A program made the position numbers and the translations under genes. The notes under the pieces are model-generated. The model worked only from the letters and a program-made list of their open reading frames with translations, made no database searches and was not told where the DNA came from. From Phycicoccus sp. Root101 (GTDB lineage Bacteria; Actinomycetota; Actinomycetes; Actinomycetales; Dermatophilaceae), in NCBI RefSeq assembly GCF_001426245.1, contig NZ_LMCM01000001.1, positions 560,625 to 624,624 of the forward strand: a stretch of 64,000 nucleotides of DNA. The letters run 5' to 3'. Positions within the stretch are counted from its first letter, which is position 1; the number at the start of each line of letters is the position of its first letter. This document shows positions 1-11,526 of this stretch, one piece after another.

Positions 1-1151
1 CCGCTCTCGACCGCCGGGACCGCGCCACCGAGCTCCTGCACCCGGGCGATCTCCGCCCGCGCACCCTCGACCAGCGAGGCGACCTTGGCCTCCACCACGG
101 TCGAACCCGCGAACAGGTCGTCGTACTCGAGCAGGTCGGACTCGAAGGCGAGCACCTGCTGCATGCGCAGTGACCACTGCTGGTCCCACGGCCGGGGCAG
201 TCCGAGCGCCTCGTTCCACGCCGGCAGCTGCACGGCCCGGGCGCGCGCGTCCTTGCTCAGGGTCACCGCCAGCATCTCGAGGACGATGCGCTGGACGTTG
301 TTCTCGGGCTGCGCCTCGGTGAGGCCGAGCGAGTTGACCTGCACGCCATACCGGAAGCGACGCTGCTTGGGGTCCTGCACGCCGTAGCGCTCACGCGTGA
401 GGTCGTCCCACAGCTGGACGAACGCCCGCATCTTGCACATCTCCTCGACGAACCGCACACCGGCGTTGACGAAGAAGGAGATCCGCGCGACCACCTCGCC
501 GAAGCGCTCCGGCGGCACCTGCCCCGAGTCACGCACCGCATCGAGGACGGCGATGGCGGTGCACATCGCATAGGCGATCTCCTGCACCGGCGTCGCGCCG
601 GCCTCCTGCAGGTGGTAGCTGCAGATGTTGATCGGGTTCCACTTCGGGATGTCCGACACGGTGTAGGCGACCATGTCGGTGATCAGGCGCAGCGAGGGCC
701 CGGGCGCGAAGACGTACGTGCCCCGCGACAGGTACTCCTTGATGATGTCGTTCTGGGTCGTGCCGGCAAGGGCTCGCACCGCCTCGGCCGGGTCCCGACC
801 GTCGGCGAGGGCCTGCTCCTCGGCCACGACCTGGTACATCGCCAGCAGCCACATGGCGGTGGCGTTGATGGTCATCGAGGTGTTCATCTGGTCGAGCGGG
901 ATCTGGTCGAACAGGGCGCGCATGTCGCCGATGTGCGAGATCGGCACGCCCACCTTGCCCACCTCACCGCGCGCGAGCGGGTGGTCGGGGTCGTAACCGG
1001 TCTGCGTGGGCAGGTCGAACGCCACGGACAGGCCGGTCTGCCCCTTGTCGAGGTTGCGGCGGTAGAGCGCGTTGCTGGCAGCGGCGCTGGAGTGGCCGGC
1101 GTACGTGCGCATCACCCAGGGACGGTCACGTTCGATCGGCTCGGCAGGCAT
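1..1151 (-). CDS. meaA: MeaA-type (ethylmalonyl-CoA mutase-like) B12-dependent mutase, N-terminal part
   Basis: Adenosylcobalamin-dependent acyl-CoA mutase; MeaA/Ecm proteins interconvert ethylmalonyl-CoA and methylsuccinyl-CoA in the ethylmalonyl-CoA pathway. The first 383 codons are in the window and the gene runs off the left edge, so the C-terminal B12-binding domain is not seen. Translation starts MPAEPIERDRPWVMRTYAGH and contains KGQTGLSVAFDLPTQTGYD, NTSMTINATAMWLL, TTQNDIIKEYLSRGT and FAPGPSLRL. These match MeaA better than classical methylmalonyl-CoA mutase, which reads IQNDILKEFM and YPPEPSMRI (from memory). An in-frame TAA four codons upstream makes this ATG the first available start. 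A cobalamin adenosyltransferase lies about 1.9 kb away. Whether the substrate is ethylmalonyl-CoA rather than another acyl-CoA is inference. Confidence 0.88.
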   Translation of the reverse strand, partial: MPAEPIERDRPWVMRTYAGHSSAAASNALYRRNLDKGQTGLSVAFDLPTQTGYDPDHPLARGEVGKVGVPISHIGDMRALFDQIPLDQMNTSMTINATAMWLLAMYQVVAEEQALADGRDPAEAVRALAGTTQNDIIKEYLSRGTYVFAPGPSLRLITDMVAYTVSDIPKWNPINICSYHLQEAGATPVQEIAYAMCTAIAVLDAVRDSGQVPPERFGEVVARISFFVNAGVRFVEEMCKMRAFVQLWDDLTRERYGVQDPKQRRFRYGVQVNSLGLTEAQPENNVQRIVLEMLAVTLSKDARARAVQLPAWNEALGLPRPWDQQWSLRMQQVLAFESDLLEYDDLFAGSTVVEAKVASLVEGARAEIARVQELGGAVPAVES

Positions 1152-1192
1152 GGCCCGAAGTTACCTGCGGGGTGGTGCGCGCCGGGAGGCGT

Positions 1193-1558
1193 TCAGGCGG
1201 TGACAGCCGCCACAGTCGCGCCGTCCGGGAGCTCGCGGAGCACCAGCGACCGGTCGAGGCGTGATGCACGCAACAGGCGGCCGGTGCGCTCGCTCATGTC
1301 GACCACGGCGAGGCGGCGCCCGGCCCGGCGGGCCCGGTTGTACGCCTCGACGAGGACCCCGAGACCGGTGGCGTCACCGATCTCCGCGCCCGCGAGGCGG
1401 ATGTGGACGTCGCCGAAGCCGGTGTCGATGATCTCGTGGAGCAGCAGCCGGACGTCGGGGACCGTGTGCACGTCGATGCGACCCGTGATCGCGACCTCCT
1501 GGCCCGTGTGCACCGGGCGGACTGCGACGGGGAGGACCCCGATGGTGCTGACCGACAT
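1193..1558 (-). CDS. STAS-domain protein (anti-sigma factor antagonist-like)
   Basis: Single-domain STAS protein of about 121 residues, the fold of anti-anti-sigma factors such as SpoIIAA/RsbV. In this family an unphosphorylated Ser/Thr form binds a switch kinase and frees a sigma factor. The segment GDATGLGVLVEAYNRARRAG fits the STAS phosphorylation loop and following helix, with Thr where Ser or Thr is usual. The ATG at 1558 is preferred over a GTG ten codons upstream because AAGGGGG lies 5 nt before it. No partner kinase or sigma factor gene is adjacent, so the pathway is unknown. It lies between meaA and murA on the same strand. Confidence 0.72.
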   Translation of the reverse strand: MSVSTIGVLPVAVRPVHTGQEVAITGRIDVHTVPDVRLLLHEIIDTGFGDVHIRLAGAEIGDATGLGVLVEAYNRARRAGRRLAVVDMSERTGRLLRASRLDRSLVLRELPDGATVAAVTA

Positions 1559-1622
1559 GCGAACCCCCTTGTCCGTGGACACATTCACTCACACAGACGC
1601 AAGTGAAGGGGACTTTGGTTGT

Positions 1623-1662
1623 CGCAGGTCAGGTCTCTTTTGGGTAACTGTTGAGACCTGCG
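1623..1662 (-). terminator. Two mutually exclusive hairpins downstream of murA
   Basis: Arms 1630-1637 and 1653-1660 (CAGGTCTC/GAGACCTG) form an 8-bp hairpin. Arms 1623-1630 and 1655-1662 (CGCAGGTC/GACCTGCG) form an alternative 8-bp hairpin that shares bases with the first. They lie 23 nt after the murA stop and about 65 nt before the STAS start. There is no U-run, so a murA terminator or a leader switch for the STAS gene are both possible. Confidence 0.4.
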
Positions 1663-1684
1663 TCACACCCCAAGGGGCCGACGG

Positions 1685-2968
1685 TCACAGGAACGGGTCG
1701 TCGTCCGGCTCCCGGGTGACGTCCGCGCCGAGGCCCTGCATGCTCTCGGCGAAGCCGGCGTACCCGCGGTCGATGTGCTGGGCCCCGCTGACGGTCGTGA
1801 CGCCGTCGGCGACCAGCCCGGCGATCACGAGCGCAGCGCCGGCGCGGATGTCGCTGGCCTCGACCGGCGCCCCGGAGAGCCGTTCGACACCGTGGACCAT
1901 GACGTGGTGGCCGTCGATCCGGGTCTCGGCGCCGAGGCGGTTGAGCTCCTGCACCGTCCGGAACCGGGCCTCGAAGAGGTTCTCGGTGATCATCGCCGAC
2001 CCCTCTGCGACGGCGTTGCAGGCGAGTGCGAAGGGCTGCAGGTCGGTCGGGAAGCCCGGGTAGGGCAGCGTGGCGACGTCGAACGCCCTGGGTCGACGCC
2101 CGCCGGAGTCGACGCGGAAGCCGCGCGGGGTGTCGGTGACCGTCGCCCCGCTGGCCTCGACCAGCTCGAGGGCGGCGACGAGGTGGTCGCTGTTGGCGCC
2201 GACCACCTCGACGTCGCCACGGGTGGCGGAGGCGGCGAACGCCCAGGTGCCGGCGGCGATCCGGTCGGGGACGACGGCGTGCTCGATCGCCGTGAGGCTG
2301 TCGACGCCGTGCACCTCGATCACCGAGGTGCCTGCACCGCTGATCTGCGCGCCCATCGAGGTGAGCATCGCGGCGATGTCGGCGATCTCCGGCTCGCGGG
2401 CGGCGTTCTCCAGGCGGGTCGTCCCCCGGGCGAGGACCGCCGCGGTGAGGACGTTCTCGGTGGCGCCGACGCTCGGGAAGTCGAGGCGGATCTCTGCACC
2501 GTCCAGCCCGCGGGGCGCCTCGGCGACGAGGAAGCCGTGCGTCACGTGGACGCTGGCACCGAGCGCCTCCAGCCCGGCCGCGTGCAGGTCGAGCCCGCGC
2601 GAACCGATCGCGTCCCCACCGGGGACGGCCACGTCCGCCGAACCGGTGCGTGCCACGAGTGGCCCCAGCACGGCGGTCGAGGCACGCAGGGCCCGGACGA
2701 GGTCGTAGTCGGCGCGGTGGCCGATCTTCTCCGGCACGTCGATCTCGACGACCCCGGAAGGCGCGTCGTAGTCCACCGTGCAGCCGAGGCGCCGGAGGAG
2801 CTCGGCCATGATCGTCACGTCGAGGATGGCCGGGACGTTCGTGAGGCGGGTGCGGCCGACGGCGAGCAACGCCACCGCCATGAGCTTGAGGGCGCTGTTC
2901 TTCGCGCCCCACACGGCCACCTCGCCGCGCAGCGCGGTGCCTCCGACAACCCTGAATCTCTCAGCCAC
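1685..2968 (-). CDS. murA: UDP-N-acetylglucosamine 1-carboxyvinyltransferase MurA, Asp-type
   Basis: First committed cytoplasmic step of peptidoglycan synthesis: transfer of enolpyruvate from PEP to UDP-GlcNAc. The protein is 427 residues, full family length, with GAKN (residues 21-24, Lys23) near the N-terminus and the catalytic loop at about 115-125. The loop reads PGGDAIGSR, so position 119 is Asp (codon GAC, 2612-2614) where E. coli has Cys115. Asp here is known from mycobacterial and chlamydial MurA and is linked to intrinsic fosfomycin resistance. The GTG start at 2968 follows a -10 element (TAGGGT) by only 6 nt with no SD, so the transcript is probably leaderless. It is divergent from the PduO-type gene, as in other actinobacteria. 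Confidence 0.96.
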   Translation of the reverse strand: MAERFRVVGGTALRGEVAVWGAKNSALKLMAVALLAVGRTRLTNVPAILDVTIMAELLRRLGCTVDYDAPSGVVEIDVPEKIGHRADYDLVRALRASTAVLGPLVARTGSADVAVPGGDAIGSRGLDLHAAGLEALGASVHVTHGFLVAEAPRGLDGAEIRLDFPSVGATENVLTAAVLARGTTRLENAAREPEIADIAAMLTSMGAQISGAGTSVIEVHGVDSLTAIEHAVVPDRIAAGTWAFAASATRGDVEVVGANSDHLVAALELVEASGATVTDTPRGFRVDSGGRRPRAFDVATLPYPGFPTDLQPFALACNAVAEGSAMITENLFEARFRTVQELNRLGAETRIDGHHVMVHGVERLSGAPVEASDIRAGAALVIAGLVADGVTTVSGAQHIDRGYAGFAESMQGLGADVTREPDDDPFL

Positions 2969-2974
2969 CGACCC

Positions 2975-2980
2975 ACCCTA
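2975..2980 (-). promoter_or_regulatory. -10 element of murA (leaderless start)
   Basis: TAGGGT on the minus strand, then 6 nt (GGGTCG), then the GTG start of murA. This is the geometry expected if transcription starts at or next to the start codon. Confidence 0.6.
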
Positions 2981-3016
2981 TCCGCGCCCGACTCCCCCAT
3001 CTGACAGGCTGCAGCC

Positions 3017-3646
3017 ATGGTCAACCTCACCCGCATCTACACCCGCACCGGCGACGACGGGAAGACCCACCTCGGCGACATGAGCCGGACCAGCAAGACC
3101 GACGTCCGCCTCCTCGCCTACGCCGACACCAACGAGGCGAACGCCGCCATCGGCGTCGCCCTCGCCGCCGGGGAGCTGCCCGAGGACCTGCGGGCCACCC
3201 TGCTCCGGGTGCAGAACGACCTGTTCGACGTGGGGGCCGACCTCTGCACCCCCCTGCAGCCGACCTACGAGTACCCACCGCTGCGGGTGGAGCAGGCCTG
3301 GATCGACGAGCTCGAGGCCGACTGCGACCGCTACCTCGAGCGCGTCGAGAAGCTGAGGTCCTTCATCCTCCCGGGCGGCACCGTGGGCTCGGCCCACCTG
3401 CACGTGGCCACGACCGTGGTGCGCCGGGCCGAGCGGGCTGCGTGGGCGGCCATCGACGCCTACGGGGACCAGCCGGGCACCGGCACCAAGGGTGAGGGCG
3501 GCGTCAACGTCCTCACCGCGACATACCTGAACCGCTTGTCGGACCTGCTGTTCGTGCTGGCGCGCGTCGCGAACCTGCCGATCGGCGGCGACGTCCTCTG
3601 GCAGCCCGGTGGCGGCCGTGCCGAGGCGCCCCGCGCGAAGAAGTGA
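3017..3646 (+). CDS. PduO-type cob(I)yrinic acid a,c-diamide adenosyltransferase
   Basis: Transfers the adenosyl group of ATP to cob(I)alamin to make adenosylcobalamin, the cofactor of B12 mutases such as MeaA upstream. The 209-residue protein has the ATP-binding N-terminus IYTRTGDDGKTHLGD and the later block VVRRAERAAW of PduO-type enzymes, followed by YLNRLSDLLFVLARVAN. The C-terminal GGGRAEAPRAKK tail is likely disordered. It is divergent from murA (48 bp between starts) and convergent with the DUF2550 gene (3 bp between stops). CAGGCT lies 6 nt before the ATG and there is no clear SD, so leaderless expression is possible. The neighbourhood matches the murA/PduO pair of mycobacteria. Confidence 0.92.
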   Translation: MVNLTRIYTRTGDDGKTHLGDMSRTSKTDVRLLAYADTNEANAAIGVALAAGELPEDLRATLLRVQNDLFDVGADLCTPLQPTYEYPPLRVEQAWIDELEADCDRYLERVEKLRSFILPGGTVGSAHLHVATTVVRRAERAAWAAIDAYGDQPGTGTKGEGGVNVLTATYLNRLSDLLFVLARVANLPIGGDVLWQPGGGRAEAPRAKK

Positions 3647-3649
3647 CGC

Positions 3650-4078
3650 TCAGGCGACGTTGACGTTGAAGCCCGGGGGCGAGCTCTCCAGCCAGCTGCG
3701 CATCGCCGTGTAGGCAGGCGGGGCGAGGGCGATCCGGAACTGCTCGTCCTCGTAGTGGCACTCGACGGTGACCGCGTCGGGCAGTCCGGAGATGGGCTCC
3801 TGCGCGACCTCCGGCGGCCCGAGCTCGAGCCGTGGCCGCTCCCACGAACGGACCGGGCGCGGGGAGGGCCCGATGAGGGTGAACCACTCCAGCGAGGGGC
3901 CGGAGAAGCGCAGCAGGCCCAACCGGTACGACGTGCGGCCCGGGAGTCGCAGCGCACAGAGCATGAGGGGAGCCCCGGACGACAGGAGGCGCCGGCGCAC
4001 GAAGATGTACGCCAGCGCCAGGACTGCGAGCAGGGCGAGCGTCCCCACGGTGATCTCGAACAAGACCACGGGCGACAT
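3650..4078 (-). CDS. DUF2550 domain-containing membrane-anchored protein
   Basis: Conserved actinobacterial protein of unknown function, typically the gene after atpC (as Rv1312 in M. tuberculosis). It is 142 residues, with one N-terminal membrane helix at about residues 6-27 (LFEITVGTLALLAVLALAYI), a basic RRR stop-transfer, then a soluble domain of about 110 residues (for example FSGPSLEWFTLIGPSPRPVR). The ATG at 4078 is chosen over a GTG at 4084 because the GTG overlaps the AAGGGG SD, which is 5 nt from the ATG. It starts 15 nt after the atpC stop and is almost certainly co-transcribed. A link to ATP synthase assembly rests on synteny only. Confidence 0.85.
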   Translation of the reverse strand: MSPVVLFEITVGTLALLAVLALAYIFVRRRLLSSGAPLMLCALRLPGRTSYRLGLLRFSGPSLEWFTLIGPSPRPVRSWERPRLELGPPEVAQEPISGLPDAVTVECHYEDEQFRIALAPPAYTAMRSWLESSPPGFNVNVA

Positions 4079-4093
4079 GCTCACCCCTTCCGG

Positions 4094-4363
4094 TTAGGCC
4101 GGGATCTGGGAGGCGTCGACGGCCTCGGCGACGATGATGACCTTGTCGCGGTCGACGGAGAGGAACCCGCCGTCCACGGTGGCGACGGCGGTGCTGCCGC
4201 CGGTCTTGATGCGGACCTCGCCCTCGACGAGGACGCCGAGCAGGGGCGTGTGGCCGGGCAGGATGCCCAGCTCGCCGTCGATGGTGCGGGCCTGGACCAT
4301 CTCGGCCTCGCCCTCCCAGACCTTGCGGTCGGCGGCGACGAGTTCAACCTGCAGGGTGCTCAC
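4094..4363 (-). CDS. atpC: ATP synthase F1 epsilon subunit
   Basis: Central-stalk epsilon subunit that couples F1 to the c-ring and can inhibit ATP hydrolysis. It begins STLQVELVAADRKVWEGEAE and contains ELGILPGHTPLLGVL, both diagnostic of the N-terminal beta-sandwich. At 89 residues it lacks most of the C-terminal two-helix domain of longer homologs; short epsilon subunits are usual in actinobacteria. The GTG at 4363 is chosen because GGAGG lies 6 nt upstream and homology begins there. A longer frame extends upstream without similarity. Last subunit gene of the operon, separated from atpD by 161 nt that contain a strong hairpin. Confidence 0.95.
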   Translation of the reverse strand: MSTLQVELVAADRKVWEGEAEMVQARTIDGELGILPGHTPLLGVLVEGEVRIKTGGSTAVATVDGGFLSVDRDKVIIVAEAVDASQIPA

Positions 4364-4438
4364 GGTGTCCTCCACGGGGAATGCGTACTGCTCGAGTCTA
4401 ACGACCGTCGTGGGGAGGCCCCCCGACGGGTGGTATGC

Positions 4439-4469
4439 CGTGGGGCCAGCCAGTGCGGCTGGCCCCACG
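4439..4469 (-). terminator. Intercistronic hairpin atpD-atpC
   Basis: Perfect 13-bp stem: 4439-4451 pairs with 4457-4469 (core TGGGGCCAGCC), loop 4452-4456. It lies 56 nt after the atpD stop and about 76 nt before atpC. With no U-run it is more likely a partial terminator, RNA-stability or processing element than a full stop, since atpC must be expressed. Two similar hairpins occur elsewhere in this operon. Confidence 0.6.
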
Positions 4470-4524
4470 ACCTACGGGTGCTGCGGGCGACGCTCGCGCG
4501 TCATCGTGCTGCGACGCCGTGGCG

Positions 4525-6000
<1,476 letters not shown>

Positions 6001-6900
6001 TCAACTGGCGTCGGCGAGGGCGCTGGCGCCGCCCACGATCTCGCTGATCTCTTGGGTGATCTCAGCCTGGCGAGCCTGGTTGGCCAGCCGGGTGTACTTC
6101 TTGATGAGCTCTTCGGCGTTGTCCGTGGCCGACTTCATCGCCTTCTGGCGCGAAGCGAGCTCGGACGCGGCGGCCTGCAGCAGGCAGTTGTAGATGCGCG
6201 CCGTGACGTACTTCGGCAGCAACGCGTCGAGCACCTGCTCGGCGCTCGGCTCGAACTCGTAGAGCGGCAGCACGTCGTCCTCGGCCGGGGCCTCTTCGCC
6301 CTCGACGACCTCGAGCGGCAGCATGCGGATGACGTCAGGCTCCTGGGAGACCATGTTGACGAAGCGCGTGAACACGATGTGCACCTCGTCGACCCCGCCC
6401 TCGGAGTGGTCGCGGTTGAACGCGGCGACCAGGGTCTCCCCGATCTCACGGGCGACCTCGAAGGTGGGCTGGTCGGTGAAGCCGGTCCACTCGTCGGCGT
6501 ACTCGCGCTTGCGGAACTTGTAGAAGGCCACCGCCTTGCGTCCGACGAGGAAGGGCGTGACCTCCTTGCCGTCCGCCTTGAGCTCGCCGATGAGGCGCTC
6601 GCTCTCCTTGAGGACGGAGGAGCTGTAGGCGCCGGCCAGACCACGGTCGGAGGTCACGACGAGCACCGCGGCGCGGCGCACCTCCTCGGACTCGGTGGTC
6701 AGCGGGTGGTCGACGTTCGAGAACGTCGCCACGGCCGAGACGGCCCGGGTCAGCGCACGGGCGTAGGGCGAGGACTCGCGCACACGCTGCTGCGCCTTGA
6801 CCACGCGGGAGGCTGCGATGAGCTCCATCGCGCGCGTGATCTTCTTGGTCGCCTGGACGGACCGGATGCGCTGGCGGTAGACCCGCATCTGCGCTCCCAT
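6001..6900 (-). CDS. atpG: ATP synthase F1 gamma subunit
   Basis: Rotating central shaft of F1. The 299-residue protein has the conserved N-terminal coiled-coil helix [20 protein letters not shown] with [12 protein letters not shown], and the matching C-terminal helix [20 protein letters not shown]. The upstream ATG (6900) is kept because MGAQ is conserved, although the next ATG four codons later has a GGGAG SD-like sequence. It follows atpA after 134 nt that contain a strong hairpin, and precedes atpD by 18 nt. Confidence 0.97.
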   Translation of the reverse strand: MGAQMRVYRQRIRSVQATKKITRAMELIAASRVVKAQQRVRESSPYARALTRAVSAVATFSNVDHPLTTESEEVRRAAVLVVTSDRGLAGAYSSSVLKESERLIGELKADGKEVTPFLVGRKAVAFYKFRKREYADEWTGFTDQPTFEVAREIGETLVAAFNRDHSEGGVDEVHIVFTRFVNMVSQEPDVIRMLPLEVVEGEEAPAEDDVLPLYEFEPSAEQVLDALLPKYVTARIYNCLLQAAASELASRQKAMKSATDNAEELIKKYTRLANQARQAEITQEISEIVGGASALADAS

Positions 6901-6997
6901 ATGTTGCCGCCTCTCTCGTTCGTTCCTGGTGCGGCTGGTCGCCGCCGATCAGTTCGGGGGGTGCTGCGGGGTCTCCCCCGCGGCCGCTCGCCTGCGG

Positions 6998-7028
6998 TGC
7001 CGGGTGCGCGACAGGCGCGCACCCGGCA
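6998..7028 (-). terminator. Intercistronic hairpin atpA-atpG
   Basis: Perfect 13-bp stem: 6998-7010 (TGCCGGGTGCGCG) pairs with 7016-7028, loop 7011-7015. It begins only 6 nt after the atpA stop. No U-run follows, so readthrough into atpG is expected; a role in setting subunit ratios or protecting the atpA 3' end is inferred. Confidence 0.6.
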
Positions 7029-7034
7029 GCCGAT

Positions 7035-8672
7035 TCAGCGCTTCTGCTTGACGATCTTCTCCTGCTCGACCTCGTGCTCGAGCTCGCCCGGGTCGGCCTC
7101 GTGGCCGACGGGGGTGTGCTCGGAGCCGGAGGCGGCGAACTGCTGCTTGAACGCGGTGACCGCGTCCTCGAGCCCGGAGCGGGTCTCGTCCTCGAACTTC
7201 TTGGACTCGCGGATGGCGTCCAGGAGGCCCTTCTTCTCGCGACGCAGGTAGTCGAGGAACTCGGCCTCGAAGCGCGAGACGTCCTCCACCGCGATCGAGT
7301 CGAGCTGGCCGGTGGTGCCGGTCCAGATGGACACGACCTGCTCCTCGACCGGGAACGGCGCGGCCTGCTTCTGCTTGAGGAGCTCGACGAGGCGGGCACC
7401 CTTCGCGAGCTGGGCGCGGGAGGCCGGGTCGAGGTCCGAGGCGAACATGGCGAACGCCTCCATCGCGCGGAACTGCGCGAGGTCGAGCTTCAGACGACCG
7501 GAGACCTCCTTCATGGCCTTGATCTGGGCGGCGCCACCGACACGGGAGACGGAGACACCCACGTCGATGGCGGGACGCACGTTGGCGTTGAAGAGGTCGG
7601 CCTGGAGGTAGATCTGGCCGTCGGTGATGGAGATGACGTTGGTCGGGATGTACGCGGAGACGTCACCGGCCTTGGTCTCGATGATCGGCAGACCCGTCAT
7701 GGAGCCGGCGCCGAGCTCGTCGGACAGCTTCGCGCAGCGCTCCAGCAGGCGGGAGTGCAGGTAGAAGACGTCACCGGGGTAGGCCTCGCGGCCCGGCGGG
7801 CGACGCAGCAGCAGCGACACGGCGCGGTAGGCCTCGGCCTGCTTGGACAGGTCGTCGAACACGATGAGGACGTGCTTGCCCTGGTACATCCAGTGCTGGC
7901 CGATGGCCGAACCGGTGTAGGGCGCGAGGTACTTGAAGCCGGCCGAGTCGGACGCGGGCGCCGCGACGATGGTCGTGTACTCCAGGGCACCGGCCTCTTC
8001 CAGCGTGCCGCGGACGGCAGCGATGGTCGAGCCCTTCTGGCCCATGGCGACGTAGATGCAGCGAACCTGCTTCTCCGGGTCGCCCGAGTCCCAGTTCTGC
8101 TTCTGGTTGATGATCGTGTCGACCGCGACCGTGGTCTTGCCGGTCTGGCGGTCACCGATGATGAGCTGGCGCTGGCCGCGACCGATGGGGGTCATGGCGT
8201 CGACGGCCTTGAGGCCGGTCTGCAGCGGCTCGTGCACGGACTTGCGCTGCACCACGGTGGGCGCCTGCAGCTCGAGGGCGCGGCGCTCGGTCGTGGCGAC
8301 CTCGCCGAGACCGTCGATCGGCTGGCCCAGCGGGTTGACGACCCGACCGAGGAACGCGTCGCCGACGGGCACCGACAGCACCTCGCCGGTCCGCTTGACC
8401 TCCTGGCCCTCCTCGATCTTGGAGAAGTCACCGAGGATGACGACGCCGATCTCGTGGACGTCGAGGTTGAGCGCGAGGCCCAGCGTCCCGTCCTCGAACT
8501 CGAGCAGCTCGTTGGTCATGCACGAGGGCAGGCCCTCGACGTGGGCGATGCCGTCACCGGCGTCGCTGACGCGGCCGACCTCTTCGCGGGAGGCCGTGCC
8601 GGGCTCGTAGGACTGAACGAAGTTGTCCAGTGCGTCCCGGATCTCCTCCGGACGGATCGAAAGCTCCGTCAT
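7035..8672 (-). CDS. atpA: ATP synthase F1 alpha subunit
   Basis: Non-catalytic nucleotide-binding subunit of the alpha3beta3 ring. The 545-residue protein has the P-loop [15 protein letters not shown], the alpha signature [17 protein letters not shown], and an N-terminus ([20 protein letters not shown]) typical of actinobacteria. The charged C-terminal extension ([19 protein letters not shown] onward) also resembles actinobacterial AtpA, where a C-terminal tail has been linked to low ATPase activity in mycobacteria; that parallel is inference. It starts 99 nt after atpH. Confidence 0.98.
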   Translation of the reverse strand: MTELSIRPEEIRDALDNFVQSYEPGTASREEVGRVSDAGDGIAHVEGLPSCMTNELLEFEDGTLGLALNLDVHEIGVVILGDFSKIEEGQEVKRTGEVLSVPVGDAFLGRVVNPLGQPIDGLGEVATTERRALELQAPTVVQRKSVHEPLQTGLKAVDAMTPIGRGQRQLIIGDRQTGKTTVAVDTIINQKQNWDSGDPEKQVRCIYVAMGQKGSTIAAVRGTLEEAGALEYTTIVAAPASDSAGFKYLAPYTGSAIGQHWMYQGKHVLIVFDDLSKQAEAYRAVSLLLRRPPGREAYPGDVFYLHSRLLERCAKLSDELGAGSMTGLPIIETKAGDVSAYIPTNVISITDGQIYLQADLFNANVRPAIDVGVSVSRVGGAAQIKAMKEVSGRLKLDLAQFRAMEAFAMFASDLDPASRAQLAKGARLVELLKQKQAAPFPVEEQVVSIWTGTTGQLDSIAVEDVSRFEAEFLDYLRREKKGLLDAIRESKKFEDETRSGLEDAVTAFKQQFAASGSEHTPVGHEADPGELEHEVEQEKIVKQKR

Positions 8673-8771
8673 CTGATCTCTTCTCCCTTGAGTGGTGCAG
8701 TGACCGGCGCCGAGGGGGCTCGGACCGGAAGGCGGTGTGGTGGTCGTGCTGTGGAGTTGTGGTGCGTGCCG

Positions 8772-9583
8772 TCAGCCGGCGATGTGCCTGCGGGCCTCGT
8801 CGAGGCGCCGCAGGATCGTGCCGTCGACGACCTCGTCGCCGACCTGCACGCGGATGCCACCGATGACCTGCTCGTCGCGGACGACCTGCAGCACGATGGT
8901 CTTGCCGTAGATGTTCTGCAGCGCTGCGGCAAGACGCTCACGCTGCTGCTCGGTGAGGTCGGTGGCGGCCGTGACGACAGCCGTGACCTGCTCGCGCCGC
9001 GTCGCCGCGAGGGCGAGGTAGCCCTCGAGCGTGCGGTCGAGCTTGCGCCCACGGGGCGCCAGCACGGCCTGGCGTGCGAGCCGGACCGTCTCCTCGCTGG
9101 CCTTGCCCTCGAGCAGCTGCGCCACGACGCCGGCCTTGGCCTGGACGTCGCCCTGGCGGTTGGTCAGGCGGTCGCGCAGGTCCGGGTTGCCGGCGACGAT
9201 CCGCTCGAAGCGGAACAGCTCGTCCTCGACCCGGTCGATGTGCCCGTTGGCCTCGGCGTCGGCGAGCAGCGCCTCGATCCCGAGCCGCTCGACCGTGTCG
9301 GACAGGTCGCGCTCGGTCGCCCAGCGCTGGCCCACGAGGGCCTTGACCACGACGACGGTCTCCGCGGAGACCTTGCCCGACAACAGGCGCTCGGCGAGCT
9401 CCTGCTTGCCGGCCGCCTCGCGTGACGGGTCCGCGAGGGCCCGTCGCAGCGTGGCGTTGCCGTCGATGAGGGCGGTCACCGCGAGGAGCTCCTCGGCGAG
9501 GGCCCGGCGGTCCGTGCCTGCGGAGAGCGCGGCCTCGAGGGCCGTGCTCCCGGCGATGGCGGAGGCCCGCGACGAACCACGCA

Positions 9584-9584
<1 letters not shown>
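8772..9584 (-). CDS. atpH: ATP synthase F1 delta subunit
   Basis: Peripheral-stalk subunit joining F1 to the b subunit. The 270-residue protein is longer than the ~180-residue E. coli delta, as usual for actinobacteria. The C-terminal part (IYGKTIVLQVVRDEQVIGGI, then RVQVGDEVVDGTILRRLDEA) is the conserved delta/OSCP signature. The ATG shares one base with the atpF stop (TGATG), indicating translational coupling. No fusion to a b-type segment is visible, unlike mycobacterial AtpFH. Confidence 0.96.
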
Positions 9585-10171
<587 letters not shown>

Positions 10172-10217
10172 TTATCTCTTAAGCGATCGGGTGTGGCACG
10201 AGGGCGGCGGGGCCGCG

Positions 10218-10538
<321 letters not shown>

Positions 10539-11366
10539 CTAGTGGTGCTCGGACACCGCGTCCGAGATGTAGAGCGCCGCAAGAAGAGTGAAGATGAACG
10601 CCTGGAGGAACTCGATGAGGAGCTCGAAGAACGTCATGCCGATCGAGAACCCGAAGGCGAGGACGCCCGAGAAGTTCAGGAACAGGTTGCTGCCGTGCAG
10701 CAGCAGGTACTCGCCGCCGATGATGAACACCAGCAGCATGAGGTGGCCGGCGAGCATGTTGCCGAACAGTCGCAGGGCGAGCGTGAGCGGGCGGATCACG
10801 AAGTAGGTCAGGAACTCCAGCACGAACAGGATCGGCTTGAGCCAGCCGGGCAGGCCCGGGGGGATCAGCGACTTGAAGTACGGGAGGACGCCGTGCTTAC
10901 GACGGATCGCGACCGTGTGGTAGACGATGTAGACGATGAGGGTCAGGACGATCGGGATGCCGACGCGGCTCATCGTGGGGAACTGCACGAACGGGATGAT
11001 CCCGAACAGGTTGTTGACCAGGATCATCGTGAAGAGCGTGAACAGCAGCGGCACGAACTGCATGAAGTCCTTGGTGCCGATGATGTCGCGGCCGATCGTG
11101 TTGCGCACGAAGTTGTAGGCGCCCTCGGCCATGAACTGCGTCTTGCCCGGGACGACCGTGAGCTTGCGCGACACTGAGACGAAGAACCAGCCCAGGATGC
11201 CGACCGAGATCAGCAGGACGAGCGCGGGACGGGTCAGCGTCCACGGGCTGTTGCCACCGATGAGCGGCCACCAGAAGTCGGCGACGCCGGGGGTCTTGAA
11301 CCCGTCCTCGCCTCCTGCGGCCACGAGATTCGTGACCATGTCCGCAGACACCATGTTTGGGCTCAC
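10539..11366 (-). CDS. atpB: ATP synthase Fo a subunit
   Basis: Membrane stator subunit with the proton half-channels. The 275-residue multi-pass protein carries the essential Arg in IRPLTLALRLFGNMLAGH and a conserved C-terminal helix (MTFFELLIEFLQAFIFTLLA). The GTG at 11366 has GGAG about 6 nt upstream; internal ATGs at codons 5 and 10 are weaker alternatives. First structural gene of the synthase, after a 160-nt gap from atpI. Confidence 0.96.
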   Translation of the reverse strand: MSPNMVSADMVTNLVAAGGEDGFKTPGVADFWWPLIGGNSPWTLTRPALVLLISVGILGWFFVSVSRKLTVVPGKTQFMAEGAYNFVRNTIGRDIIGTKDFMQFVPLLFTLFTMILVNNLFGIIPFVQFPTMSRVGIPIVLTLIVYIVYHTVAIRRKHGVLPYFKSLIPPGLPGWLKPILFVLEFLTYFVIRPLTLALRLFGNMLAGHLMLLVFIIGGEYLLLHGSNLFLNFSGVLAFGFSIGMTFFELLIEFLQAFIFTLLAALYISDAVSEHH

Positions 11367-11526
11367 TGCCTCTCCTCGAATGAACTGACGTGCAACCCGT
11401 TCACCGCGAAGACTTCACGGTCGGTGCGGGACAACCGGGACGAATGCATGCTCGACACCGGCTCGGCGCAGAACGGTAGGTACGCTACCCGACTCCGCAG
11501 CATCGGGGCGACGCGGGACCGGCCCG

